38,372 bases of DNA, taken from NCBI GenBank assembly GCA_017454905.1, contig JAFTCB010000056.1, positions 1 to 38,372 of the forward strand. The letters are read 5' to 3'. The notes beneath the pieces were generated by a model. The model did no database searches. It had not been told where the DNA came from and saw only the letters and a program-made list of their open reading frames with translations. The stretch's first letter is position 1, and the number at the start of each line of letters is the position of its first letter. Shown here in pieces: positions 24,396 through 31,846 of this stretch. Made by a program: the position numbers and the translations under genes. This DNA comes from Bacteroidales bacterium (GTDB lineage: Bacteria; Bacteroidota; Bacteroidia; Bacteroidales; UBA932).

Positions 24396-24423
24396 GAAAA
24401 AAGCGGCAGATGCCGCTTTTTTC
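24396..24423 (-). terminator. Rho-independent terminator of the lemA-DUF362 operon
   Basis: The inverted repeat GAAAAAAGCGGCA / TGCCGCTTTTTTC (13 bp, 2-nt spacer) lies 20 nt after the stop of the propeller/DUF362 gene. It is followed by or includes a T6 run on either strand. It separates that operon from recG and lies just upstream of the recG -7 box. Confidence 0.85.
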
Positions 24424-24443
24424 AAAATAGCCGTCCGGAAGAC

Positions 24444-26615
24444 TTACCGGAGTTGCTTGTAAATCAGGTCGATGGCGCTGTATTCGTGGTTCTCGTTCCA
24501 GTGCTCGTGCAGACCGAGCGGCTCCGTCAGGGGCTGGCCGTCCGCTTCAGGATCATAGGTCACGCCGCTGATGGTATCGGGAATCAAGGCCGCCTCTACG
24601 AGATACAGGTCGCTGTAGGGAAGGCTGCCCACCTCGGGCCATTCATTCACCAGCAGGTCCTGGCCCACGGAATCGATGGCCAGCGGATCCTGGGAGAACA
24701 GCAGGGAGCAGGCCCAGTCGCCGTTGAAAGGCGCCTTTTCCCATTTCGGTGCGGGCGCACCGTTGCAGTCGCGGGAGCCGTAGGTGCCGTCGATCAGGTA
24801 AAGCAGCGTCTTGCCGCCCAGGTCCTTGTGGCCGATGAAGTCCACCTGGCTGCTGTACTTGGCATGTCCCCAGCGCTTGTCGGGATTGACGCCGTTGTGC
24901 GAGTTCTGGTGCCAGTCCTTGTCCAGTTCGGTGGCGCCGTACCAGTTCTTGCCGGTGAGCGTGACGCCCGGGCCTGTGTGGATCTTGAGCAGGGCGCTGT
25001 TGATCACGTAGTCGGCATCCACGATGCACTTCGCCAGGCCGTACTGTTTCTCGCCGTAGCCGGGCGTGAAACGGATCGCGCCCTGGTAGAAGGAGACGCG
25101 GTCGCGTCCCTGTCCGCCCACGTTGTCCTCGTAATGGACCTTGGGGAAGGCGGCCTTGCAGCGCAGGTAGAGCGCGTCGGTCAGCCAGCGGCTCGGCTCG
25201 CAGACCGTGATGTCCTCCTGGCGAACGCCGGCGCCCTTGACGAGGCTCTCCAGCAGGGCGAGGGTCACATACGGGGAGCTGTTGAGCTCCTCGTTGTCGG
25301 CATAGGCGAAGGTATTGTTCATGTTGAGCTTGATGGTGATCTTCTCGCCCTTGACATAGGCATGCGCGCCCCGGCCGTGGCTCTCGTTGAACTGGGTGAA
25401 AAGGGCCTTCCAGGCCTCCTTGACGGACTTGGCGCCGGTCAGTTGCAGCAGGCCTTCGGTCACCATCGCACGGGCCTTGCCCTGGTCGTTCCAGCGCTCT
25501 TCCCACCAGTTGCCGGTCTGTCCGTCCCAGGTGGCGACGCCGGGAGCGTGGATCCAGGCGACGCGGCCCGGATGCAGGCCTTTGCCGACGCCCATCGGGT
25601 TGTTGGGCACGTCATTGTTCATGCGGGGTGTGCCGTCAGCATGGCGGGGACGCAGCACATCTACGCCACGGGCGGCATCCGGTTCGCTGACGATGTCCAG
25701 GTAGGTGCAGGGGCCGAGGTCGGGGTTCTCCCAGGAGCTGACCTGCCAGACGACCTGCTTGGAGGGGGTGATCTCAAAGAACTGCACGCTGCCGGGCCAC
25801 TCTTCCTGCGGACGTCCGGCCACCCAGTTGCAGATCAGCGTGTTGCCGTTCTGCAGGCGCGTGGCGGTCTGCAGGTTCCAGATGGGGAAGGGGAGATCGG
25901 CCTGTGTGACTTCCCAGACGACCTTGCCGTCCGCATCGAGTTCGCGCACGAAATGCTTGCTATCGCCGCCGGTCAGGTAGTGCCCGTCGGCCAGTTTGTC
26001 CACATGCCAGCAGAACTGGCCCGGAATGCGTTTGAGGATTTTCCCTTCCGGAGAGATTTCGAGGATCTCCTGCTCCTGCATCAGGCCGAGCACGAAATTG
26101 CCCTCCAGTGTGCGGCGTACGTGGCGGAACTGTCCGTGCGTACGGGTGTTTTCGGTCGGGACAATGATCTCCTTGACCATTTTGTCCAGTTTGGTGTTCC
26201 AGATCACGATCTTGCCCGGGGTGCCGTTGAGGGCGAAGTAGACGAGGTCCGGGGCCAGCGGCTGGCAGGAATGGGATTCCGTCCCCTGCGGGCAGATGTA
26301 TTTCCAGAGGTGCTCGCCTTTGCGGTTGAGCAGTCCGAGCTGCGACATGGCGGCATAGAGGATGTTGCCGTCCGGCAGGACGCGGACGTCATCGAATTCG
26401 AGGACGCGGTCCCACTGGTCGCGGATGGGCAGTGTGTATTCGAAGTCGATCTTGCCGTCCTTGATGATGCGGAGGGCCTGGCGGTCCGGGTTGCGCGTAT
26501 CCCATTCGCCGGTATAGACATATTCGGGATAGCGGGTGAGGCTGCGGTCCTGTGCGGAAATACTTAAAGTAAGGGAAGCCAGCAGGAGAACTGCCAGCAC
26601 TTGTAATCTATTCAT
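24444..26615 (-). CDS. Secreted beta-propeller/DUF362 fusion protein
   Basis: Exported protein of 723 residues with a signal peptide (about 1-21, ending near SISAQ). Residues about 30-330 look like a PQQ-type or arylsulfotransferase-like beta-propeller: FDDVRVLPDGNILYAAMSQL, VRRTLEGNFVLGLMQEQEI, WHVDKLADGHYLTGGD and ATRLQNGNTLICNW repeat with the pattern 'x-G-N-x-L'. From about residue 340 it resembles DUF362: GLHPGRVAWIHAPG, then ITIKLNMNNTFAYADNEE, DITVCEPSRWLTDA, YVINSALLKIHTGPGVTLTG, DGTYGSRDCNGAP and SQDPLAIDSVGQDLL. DUF362 proteins are poorly understood; no reaction can be given. The two-part architecture is unusual to me. It starts 6 nt after the 216-residue unknown gene, so it is the last gene of the lemA operon. 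Domain borders are approximate. Confidence 0.75.
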   Translation of the reverse strand: MNRLQVLAVLLLASLTLSISAQDRSLTRYPEYVYTGEWDTRNPDRQALRIIKDGKIDFEYTLPIRDQWDRVLEFDDVRVLPDGNILYAAMSQLGLLNRKGEHLWKYICPQGTESHSCQPLAPDLVYFALNGTPGKIVIWNTKLDKMVKEIIVPTENTRTHGQFRHVRRTLEGNFVLGLMQEQEILEISPEGKILKRIPGQFCWHVDKLADGHYLTGGDSKHFVRELDADGKVVWEVTQADLPFPIWNLQTATRLQNGNTLICNWVAGRPQEEWPGSVQFFEITPSKQVVWQVSSWENPDLGPCTYLDIVSEPDAARGVDVLRPRHADGTPRMNNDVPNNPMGVGKGLHPGRVAWIHAPGVATWDGQTGNWWEERWNDQGKARAMVTEGLLQLTGAKSVKEAWKALFTQFNESHGRGAHAYVKGEKITIKLNMNNTFAYADNEELNSSPYVTLALLESLVKGAGVRQEDITVCEPSRWLTDALYLRCKAAFPKVHYEDNVGGQGRDRVSFYQGAIRFTPGYGEKQYGLAKCIVDADYVINSALLKIHTGPGVTLTGKNWYGATELDKDWHQNSHNGVNPDKRWGHAKYSSQVDFIGHKDLGGKTLLYLIDGTYGSRDCNGAPAPKWEKAPFNGDWACSLLFSQDPLAIDSVGQDLLVNEWPEVGSLPYSDLYLVEAALIPDTISGVTYDPEADGQPLTEPLGLHEHWNENHEYSAIDLIYKQLR

Positions 26616-26621
26616 TCTCAG

Positions 26622-27272
26622 TTATTGTAGTGTGATGGTTATACTTCCTTTATAATTTGAAGGAGATTTCTTTTCCTTCCCGGACTGGCCGGGCTCGTTG
26701 CCGTACAGCAGGATTTCGTCCGGCCGGGCCGGATCCACTTCGAGGCAGCGGACGCCGTCGATATGCATCGTTCCCTGCCAGAGATCCAGCAGGACGCGGC
26801 GCGCCGCCTGCCTGCCGCTGCCCTTGTAGGGATGGACCCTGAATGGGAGCCGGCCTGCGTAGCGCACGCCCTTGAGCCCGCGCGGCTGGAAGGCAAGCCC
26901 CCAGGCGGTCACCCGGCCGGGCCGGGCCTCGGGGGTGAGGGTGTAGTCGACATGAATGTATTCCGGGGCGATGGTGTATTCCATCTCGAAGATGAAACGC
27001 TTATCCGGGCCGGCGGAGCACACGCTCTTGGCGTAATACTTCTCCGTCCTGGACGTGCTGCGGTCTTCCGTGGCGAGGATTTCCTCTGTCACATAGCCGG
27101 AGCCGTTCCGGTCAGTATCGTAGCAGAGGACCGGACGCAGGCTGGACACGAGGACCAGCGGGTCGAAGAATTCCGTCAAGCGGGTACGGTTCCGTGCCGC
27201 GAGGCTCCCGCCGGGAAGCAGGAGCACCGCGGAAAGGAAAAGAAGGATGGTAGATTGGGTTATGGTTTTCAT
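26622..27272 (-). CDS. Secreted protein of unknown function, 216 residues
   Basis: I do not recognise this family. The ATG at 27272 gives a clear signal peptide (ITQSTILLFLSAVLLL, cleavage near SLA-AR) and a mature protein with many predicted beta-strands: RPVLCYDTDRNGSGYVTEEI, FIFEMEYTIAPEYIHVDYTL, WGLAFQPRGLKGVRYAG. It has no membrane helix and two or three cysteines. The frame is open further upstream to 27869, but that part overlaps the Gly-rich coding end of the DUF2207 gene and is a shadow. It lies 17 nt after DUF2207 and 6 nt before the propeller/DUF362 gene, so it is very likely co-expressed with both and may work with one of them in the periplasm. Confidence 0.75.
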   Translation of the reverse strand: MKTITQSTILLFLSAVLLLPGGSLAARNRTRLTEFFDPLVLVSSLRPVLCYDTDRNGSGYVTEEILATEDRSTSRTEKYYAKSVCSAGPDKRFIFEMEYTIAPEYIHVDYTLTPEARPGRVTAWGLAFQPRGLKGVRYAGRLPFRVHPYKGSGRQAARRVLLDLWQGTMHIDGVRCLEVDPARPDEILLYGNEPGQSGKEKKSPSNYKGSITITLQ

Positions 27273-27289
27273 TATCAGTTCAATACAGC

Positions 27290-29008
27290 TTATCTTCCGC
27301 CTCCGCCGTGGCCGCCTCCGCTGAAGCCGCCGCCACCGCCGAAGGACGTGCCGCCGCCGAAGCCGCCCCAGCTGCCGCCGCTGCTGCCGCCGGAATAGGT
27401 AGAAGCGGTATAGGCACGGTTGCTGCTGGTGATGGCGCGGGCGAGGCTGTCCAGTTGGTTCAGGGCGCCGCTGAAGGTCGTGTAGTCGTACCCGATGGTC
27501 TTCTCGAAGAGCATCGGGTCGATGTCCTTGAGCTCCTTGGCAACCTTTTCTGCGATGCCGAACAGCGTGCCGTAGACCAGGTATTCCTGCCATAGGTGAA
27601 CCTCTGCGGTCATGCGCTCGTCGGACAGGGTGAAATCGGAAAGGTATTTCCTGAAGCCGATCAGGTGCTGGGTCTCGGTCTGTCCGGCCGGGGTGAAGCG
27701 GTCTCCGCTGGATGGCATCCAACCCTTGTCCCGGAAGGTCTGCTTGCCCATCAGGGTCATCTTGTCCGTCCAGCTGTGCAGACGGGATCTGTGCTCCTTG
27801 GACCAGGCGGAGAACTCCGTGTCCTGCAGGACGCGGTCTTCGCCGGAGGCTTCGAGCATCATGCTCCACAGGTCGCCGGCGATGGAATCAATGGGGGCCT
27901 TGCCCTGCTTGTCTTTGGAGAAAGTGATCTCGACCTTGCCGGCGGCGTCTTTGCGGACGTCGAGGTAGCCTTTGTAGATCATCCGGAGGATCTCCGCCGA
28001 GGCGAGGGCGTTCTTTTTGCGGTCTTCGCCGAGACGGGTCAAGGCATAGTCGGCGGCAATCAGATCGTTGTCCATGGGAATGTCATGGTACCACGTGACA
28101 GCCGTCTCCTTCGTGCCGAGCAATTGGCGTTTTTCTCGATTGCTGATCTTCCCGGAGGCCACCCGGAAGAACTTGCGGCCGGCGATCCATATCGTCAGTC
28201 CGGTGAGGAACAGTGCGATGCCATCGGCAATCGGGTCATCTTCTTCCTCATCATCGCCCCGGGGGCCGAAGTCCGCCCCTTCCATCGCCCGGTCCAGGAC
28301 AACCTGGAAATCCCGCTCCTGGACGCTGGGAGAAGAGAACAGGCCCTTCTCGAAGCGCAGCAGCGCAATGACGGAGCTATAATAGCCAAAGGGTTCGGAG
28401 GATTCAAAGACCACCGTGCCGTCTTCGTAGGCGGCCGTGCCGTAAAAGCCGAATCCCCAGACACGGGTGTTGGTGGTGTCCAGCTGGGCGTGTACGGAGG
28501 CTGTGTCCGTACGGACGGTCACGCGCACGTGCTTCGGGGGAGCGGCCAGTTCGTCCGAGACGAGCTGGAGATGGAGCATGTCGTAGTCGTTCAGCGTCTT
28601 GACCGCATTCTTCATGATGTAGAAGGCGTGGAAGACATGGTGCCCGTAATCCCCGATGCCCCAGCAGAGTTCGACACCGTTCTGCTTGTGCACGATGCCG
28701 CTGCGGCCGGTCTTCTGCTTGCGGCTGCGGTCCACGTCCCATTCGCCGGCATCGGCGAAGGGCTCGGCCCCGTTGTACATCTCGTCCAGGACCTTCAGGT
28801 TGGATATCTCGATGTCGCCGAGGTTCTCCCGGTTCAGGTACCATTCTGTAATCTGGTCGCCGGTATCGACGTCCCAGACCTCATGGATGCCGGCGATGCC
28901 CGCGGAATAGAGCGTCACCGTGATATCCAGGTCATGGACCTTCTGTCCATCAGCAAAAGCGGCAAAGGCCGGGACCCATGCCGCAATCAAGACAAGCAGA
29001 CGTCTCAT
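27290..29008 (-). CDS. DUF2207 family membrane protein with Gly-rich tail
   Basis: Protein of 572 residues with a signal peptide (RLLVLIAAWVPAFAAFADG) and an N-terminal extracytoplasmic DUF2207-like domain (VHDLDITVTLYSAGIAGIHE onward). A membrane helix follows near residues 262-280 (IADGIALFLTGLTIWIAG), then a cytoplasmic region with NREKRQLLGTKETAVTWYHD and a predicted folded part to about 535. The last 40 residues are almost only Gly, Ser and Phe, ending GGGHGGGGR. Proteins of this kind commonly stand next to LemA, as here (gap 2 nt), and are thought to form a cell-envelope module, but the function is unknown. A second, less certain membrane segment is not obvious. Confidence 0.82.
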   Translation of the reverse strand: MRRLLVLIAAWVPAFAAFADGQKVHDLDITVTLYSAGIAGIHEVWDVDTGDQITEWYLNRENLGDIEISNLKVLDEMYNGAEPFADAGEWDVDRSRKQKTGRSGIVHKQNGVELCWGIGDYGHHVFHAFYIMKNAVKTLNDYDMLHLQLVSDELAAPPKHVRVTVRTDTASVHAQLDTTNTRVWGFGFYGTAAYEDGTVVFESSEPFGYYSSVIALLRFEKGLFSSPSVQERDFQVVLDRAMEGADFGPRGDDEEEDDPIADGIALFLTGLTIWIAGRKFFRVASGKISNREKRQLLGTKETAVTWYHDIPMDNDLIAADYALTRLGEDRKKNALASAEILRMIYKGYLDVRKDAAGKVEITFSKDKQGKAPIDSIAGDLWSMMLEASGEDRVLQDTEFSAWSKEHRSRLHSWTDKMTLMGKQTFRDKGWMPSSGDRFTPAGQTETQHLIGFRKYLSDFTLSDERMTAEVHLWQEYLVYGTLFGIAEKVAKELKDIDPMLFEKTIGYDYTTFSGALNQLDSLARAITSSNRAYTASTYSGGSSGGSWGGFGGGTSFGGGGGFSGGGHGGGGR

Positions 29009-29010
29009 CC

Positions 29011-29559
29011 TCAGATCTTGAGAGAAGGCATTTCCGTCTTCTTCTCCTCGGTCTTGAGGTAATCACGTTCCTTGAAACCGAAGAGGCCCGCCACGAAGGA
29101 ATCAGGAATCTGACGGATGAGCTTGTTGTACTTGGTCGCAGTATCATTGTACACCATCTTGCTGGTACGGACCATGTTGGTGTACTGGTCGACGGCGTCC
29201 ATCGCCTTGGCGTAGTTCTCGTTGGCCTTGAGTTCAGGGTACTTCTCGACAACGACGTTGATGCCGGCGGCAACCTGGCCCATCAACCCTTCCTGGGCGT
29301 CGACCTGTTCCGCGGTGCTGTTGCCGTCGATGGGACGGCGCTGTGCGATCACGTCACGGAGCGAGTTATACTCATGCTCGTTGTAGCTCTTGATGAGCTC
29401 GACCATGCCCGTGAGGGCATCCCAACGGCTTTCCTGCTGGACACCGATGGTGCTCATGGCGTTCTTGCAAAGCTCGTCCTGGTTGACGAGTTTACGCTGG
29501 ACGGAGATCACCCAGAGAACAAGCAGGGCGATGACGGCGATGACGATAATGATAGTCAT
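29011..29559 (-). CDS. LemA family protein
   Basis: Protein of 182 residues with one N-terminal membrane helix (TIIIVIAVIALLVLWVISV) and a helical bundle outside the membrane. It has the usual LemA segments: VQRKLVNQDELCKNAMSTIG, QQESRWDALTGMVEL, AGINVVVEKYPELKANENYA and KMVYNDTATKYNKLIRQIP with FVAGLFGFKERDYL. LemA is widespread and of unsettled role. The gene opens an operon with the DUF2207 protein, an unknown secreted protein and the propeller/DUF362 protein. The upstream sequence holds a TACTTTTA box, only a partial match to the -7 consensus. Confidence 0.93.
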   Translation of the reverse strand: MTIIIVIAVIALLVLWVISVQRKLVNQDELCKNAMSTIGVQQESRWDALTGMVELIKSYNEHEYNSLRDVIAQRRPIDGNSTAEQVDAQEGLMGQVAAGINVVVEKYPELKANENYAKAMDAVDQYTNMVRTSKMVYNDTATKYNKLIRQIPDSFVAGLFGFKERDYLKTEEKKTEMPSLKI

Positions 29560-29609
29560 AATGCAAAAGGTTTATGGATTGACTTGTAAAAGTAATCAAT
29601 TCAACTGAG

Positions 29610-29642
29610 AAAAAAAAGAGGAGGGCCTGACCGGCCCTCCTC
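29610..29642 (-). terminator. Rho-independent terminator after susD
   Basis: A perfect 10-bp stem GAGGAGGGCC/GGCCCTCCTC with a 5-nt loop, followed on the minus strand by eight T (29610-29617). It lies about 36 nt after the susD stop and separates the susC-susD transcript from lemA. It is the strongest terminator in the window. Confidence 0.93.
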
Positions 29643-29677
29643 CCAGGCTCGGGATTCAACCAAATTGATAAACCAAA

Positions 29678-31825
29678 TCAATAACCAGGATTTTGCAGAG
29701 CCTGTTTTTCGTCAGCAGTCAGCGGCTTGCCGTCCTTGTAGATGTTGTCCAGGAAGTCCTGGGGAATCGGACGGTAGTAGTGCTTGGATGCCTTGAAGTT
29801 GCCTCCGTTGTCGCTGGCAGCGTATGTGGTGCCGTTGACATCCTTGGTGCTGCCGGTGATGTCGGTGAGGGTCTTGCTGTAGGCCTGGTCGTTGAACACG
29901 AGACGCTTCTCGAGGGTCTTGGTGCGGGCCAGATCCATCCAGCGGAGGTACTCGCCGTACATTTCGCGGGACTTTTCGTTGAGCAGGTAGCACATGGCCT
30001 TGTCGAACTCGGAGCTGTAGCCGAGTTTGTCCATGATGGCCTGGTCCTCTTTCGGGTAGCTGGCGCTGGTCACGACCGGCAGGACGGACGGCTTGGCGTT
30101 GGTGGCGTTGCGGTAAGCCTCGTCATCCCAACCGCCGAGAGAGTAGTAGTAGGAGTTCCAGGGATAGAAGGCACAGTTGGCTTGGAAGCCTTTGAGGCCG
30201 GACTTGTATGTGTTGTAGTGGTAAGCATTACCGCCGTCCACATAGGCATCGCGCTGCTCTCCGGCCTTGTACTGGGCACGGTCGCGGAGCGGCTTTAGGG
30301 TCGCGAGACCGGCGTCGATGTTGCCCTTGCGGATCTGGGCTTCGGCCTTGAAGAAGTAGTCCTCGGCAGAGCGGGCAAGTACGCCGTCACGGAAGCCGTC
30401 ACCGCGGTTGTTGGCCGGAACTGCACCGTCGAGATACTTACAGAGCGGAGCGAGCAGGGTGTTATAATCCGGGGTCATCGAAGTGCCGACCACATTGCCG
30501 TTCTCATCATAGATGTACAGGGCCATGATGTTCGGGATGAGCTTGCCGGTGTGGTAGTCCTCGCGGGTGTAGGAGCTGGAGCTCGGGGCCTTGGCGACGT
30601 TGACCTCGCTCTTGAAGTACTTCTGGCCGTAGTCTTTGCGGTTGATGATGTACATGGAGGAGAGGTACTCTCCGTCGTTGCTCGGGAAGTACACATTGTC
30701 CTTGTAGGTCGTGCCCTGGACATTGATATCCTTGCCCGTGGCGTTGTTGACGGCATAGGTGGTCTTGAAGGACTTCCAGAAGCGGGAGTCGTTTTCCAGG
30801 TCGTAGAGGAAATAGGCGTAGGACGGGGTGGTCTTCATACGCTGGTACTCGCGGGCGCCGGCCAGGTCGCGCTTCATCAGCGGGAAGGACTGGTACCAGG
30901 CGGTGAACAGGGCGAGCCCCCAGTGAGCCTTGCGGTTGTTGACGTCGGAGTCGGAACTTCCGGAAGAAAGGACGACCTCGGTGTTGGTCTCGGTGATCGA
31001 GGTATCGTAGGCCGTGAAGTTGTTGAACAGGTCGTTGAAGTCTTTTGCAAGCGGATGTGCGGCAATCACTTCGTCGGCATACTTGATGACGGCATCGAGG
31101 TCGGCACTCTTGTAGGAGCCGTTCCAGCCGTCATTGATCTCGGAAGCCCTCCAGAGGTGGGCCTTGGCGAGGTAGTGCGCGGCGGCGTACTTGCTCACCA
31201 GGTTCTTGTTGGCAAGGGAAGCGTCGGCCGGCAGCATCGCATAGGCATTCTCCAGGTCGGAGATGATCTGCTCATAGACATCCGCCTGGGCATTGCGTGT
31301 GAACTCGCGCTCCGGGGAAGTCGGCGGTTCGGTCACAAGGGGAATGTCTCCGAACTGCATGGTGAGGAAGAGATAGTTGAAACCGCGCACGAAATAGGCG
31401 GTGCCGAGGGCGACGCTCTTGGAGCCGGGTTCTGCATAGTAGATCACCGTGTTGGCCTGGGCGATGTACTTGTAGAGTTCGTTCCAGAAGGTTGTGATGG
31501 CCTGCGTGTTGGAGTTGACGCGAGGTTGGACGATAGATCCCAGACGAGCGTCGTAGTCGTTCCACATCCCATTGGATGCATCACCGGCGACCATGAACTC
31601 GTCCGTACCGTAGTTGGTGTAGCAGTAGCTGGACTCGTTGGAGAAGAAATAGTTGAAGTTCATATAGAGGCTGTTGGCGATAGACGCCTGTCCCTCCGGC
31701 GTGGAAAGCCAGTCGGTGGACGGAGCGTCGCGCTTGACTTCCTCCAGGAACTTGTCGGTGCAGGAGGTGGCGAGTAGCGCACCTGCCATCACGACACAGC
31801 CGAAAGCTTTGAAAATATGTTTCAT
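29678..31825 (-). CDS. SusD/RagB family outer-membrane nutrient-binding lipoprotein
   Basis: Surface lipoprotein that captures glycans or other nutrients and closes the SusC channel like a lid. It has 715 residues, long for the family (commonly about 500-650). The signal peptide MKHIFKAFGCVVMAGALLAT precedes the lipidated cysteine at residue 22 (ATSC). The N-terminal part has the expected TDKFLEEVKRDAPSTDWLST and a helical TPR-like core (FWNELYKYIAQANTVIYYAE, GTAYFVRGFNYLFLTMQFGD, AKAHLWRASEIND). The C-terminal part has KSREMYGEYLRWMDLARTKT and YYRPIPQDFLDN. The start lies 21 nt after the susC stop and is preceded by an AAGGA-like site. A T8 terminator follows. The ligand cannot be predicted. 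Confidence 0.95.
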   Translation of the reverse strand: MKHIFKAFGCVVMAGALLATSCTDKFLEEVKRDAPSTDWLSTPEGQASIANSLYMNFNYFFSNESSYCYTNYGTDEFMVAGDASNGMWNDYDARLGSIVQPRVNSNTQAITTFWNELYKYIAQANTVIYYAEPGSKSVALGTAYFVRGFNYLFLTMQFGDIPLVTEPPTSPEREFTRNAQADVYEQIISDLENAYAMLPADASLANKNLVSKYAAAHYLAKAHLWRASEINDGWNGSYKSADLDAVIKYADEVIAAHPLAKDFNDLFNNFTAYDTSITETNTEVVLSSGSSDSDVNNRKAHWGLALFTAWYQSFPLMKRDLAGAREYQRMKTTPSYAYFLYDLENDSRFWKSFKTTYAVNNATGKDINVQGTTYKDNVYFPSNDGEYLSSMYIINRKDYGQKYFKSEVNVAKAPSSSSYTREDYHTGKLIPNIMALYIYDENGNVVGTSMTPDYNTLLAPLCKYLDGAVPANNRGDGFRDGVLARSAEDYFFKAEAQIRKGNIDAGLATLKPLRDRAQYKAGEQRDAYVDGGNAYHYNTYKSGLKGFQANCAFYPWNSYYYSLGGWDDEAYRNATNAKPSVLPVVTSASYPKEDQAIMDKLGYSSEFDKAMCYLLNEKSREMYGEYLRWMDLARTKTLEKRLVFNDQAYSKTLTDITGSTKDVNGTTYAASDNGGNFKASKHYYRPIPQDFLDNIYKDGKPLTADEKQALQNPGY

Positions 31826-31846
31826 ATCCTTGATTCCTTTAGATGA

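Noticed and set aside
24381-24425. Longer recG reading frame
   Set aside because: It runs through a terminator stem and the -7 box; the ATG at 24380 begins the conserved RecG N-terminus.
23721-26567. 948-codon plus-strand frame opposite recG and the propeller/DUF362 gene
   Set aside because: It spans two well-supported genes and the terminator between them, so it cannot be a real gene.
27290-27420. GC-rich repeat-like DNA at the end of the DUF2207 gene
   Set aside because: It is explained by codons for the Gly/Ser-rich protein tail rather than by a DNA repeat or CRISPR array.
26622-27869. 415-codon reading of the unknown secreted gene
   Set aside because: The first 199 codons lie over the Gly-rich end of DUF2207 and are basic, low-complexity sequence; the ATG at 27272 gives a clean signal peptide.
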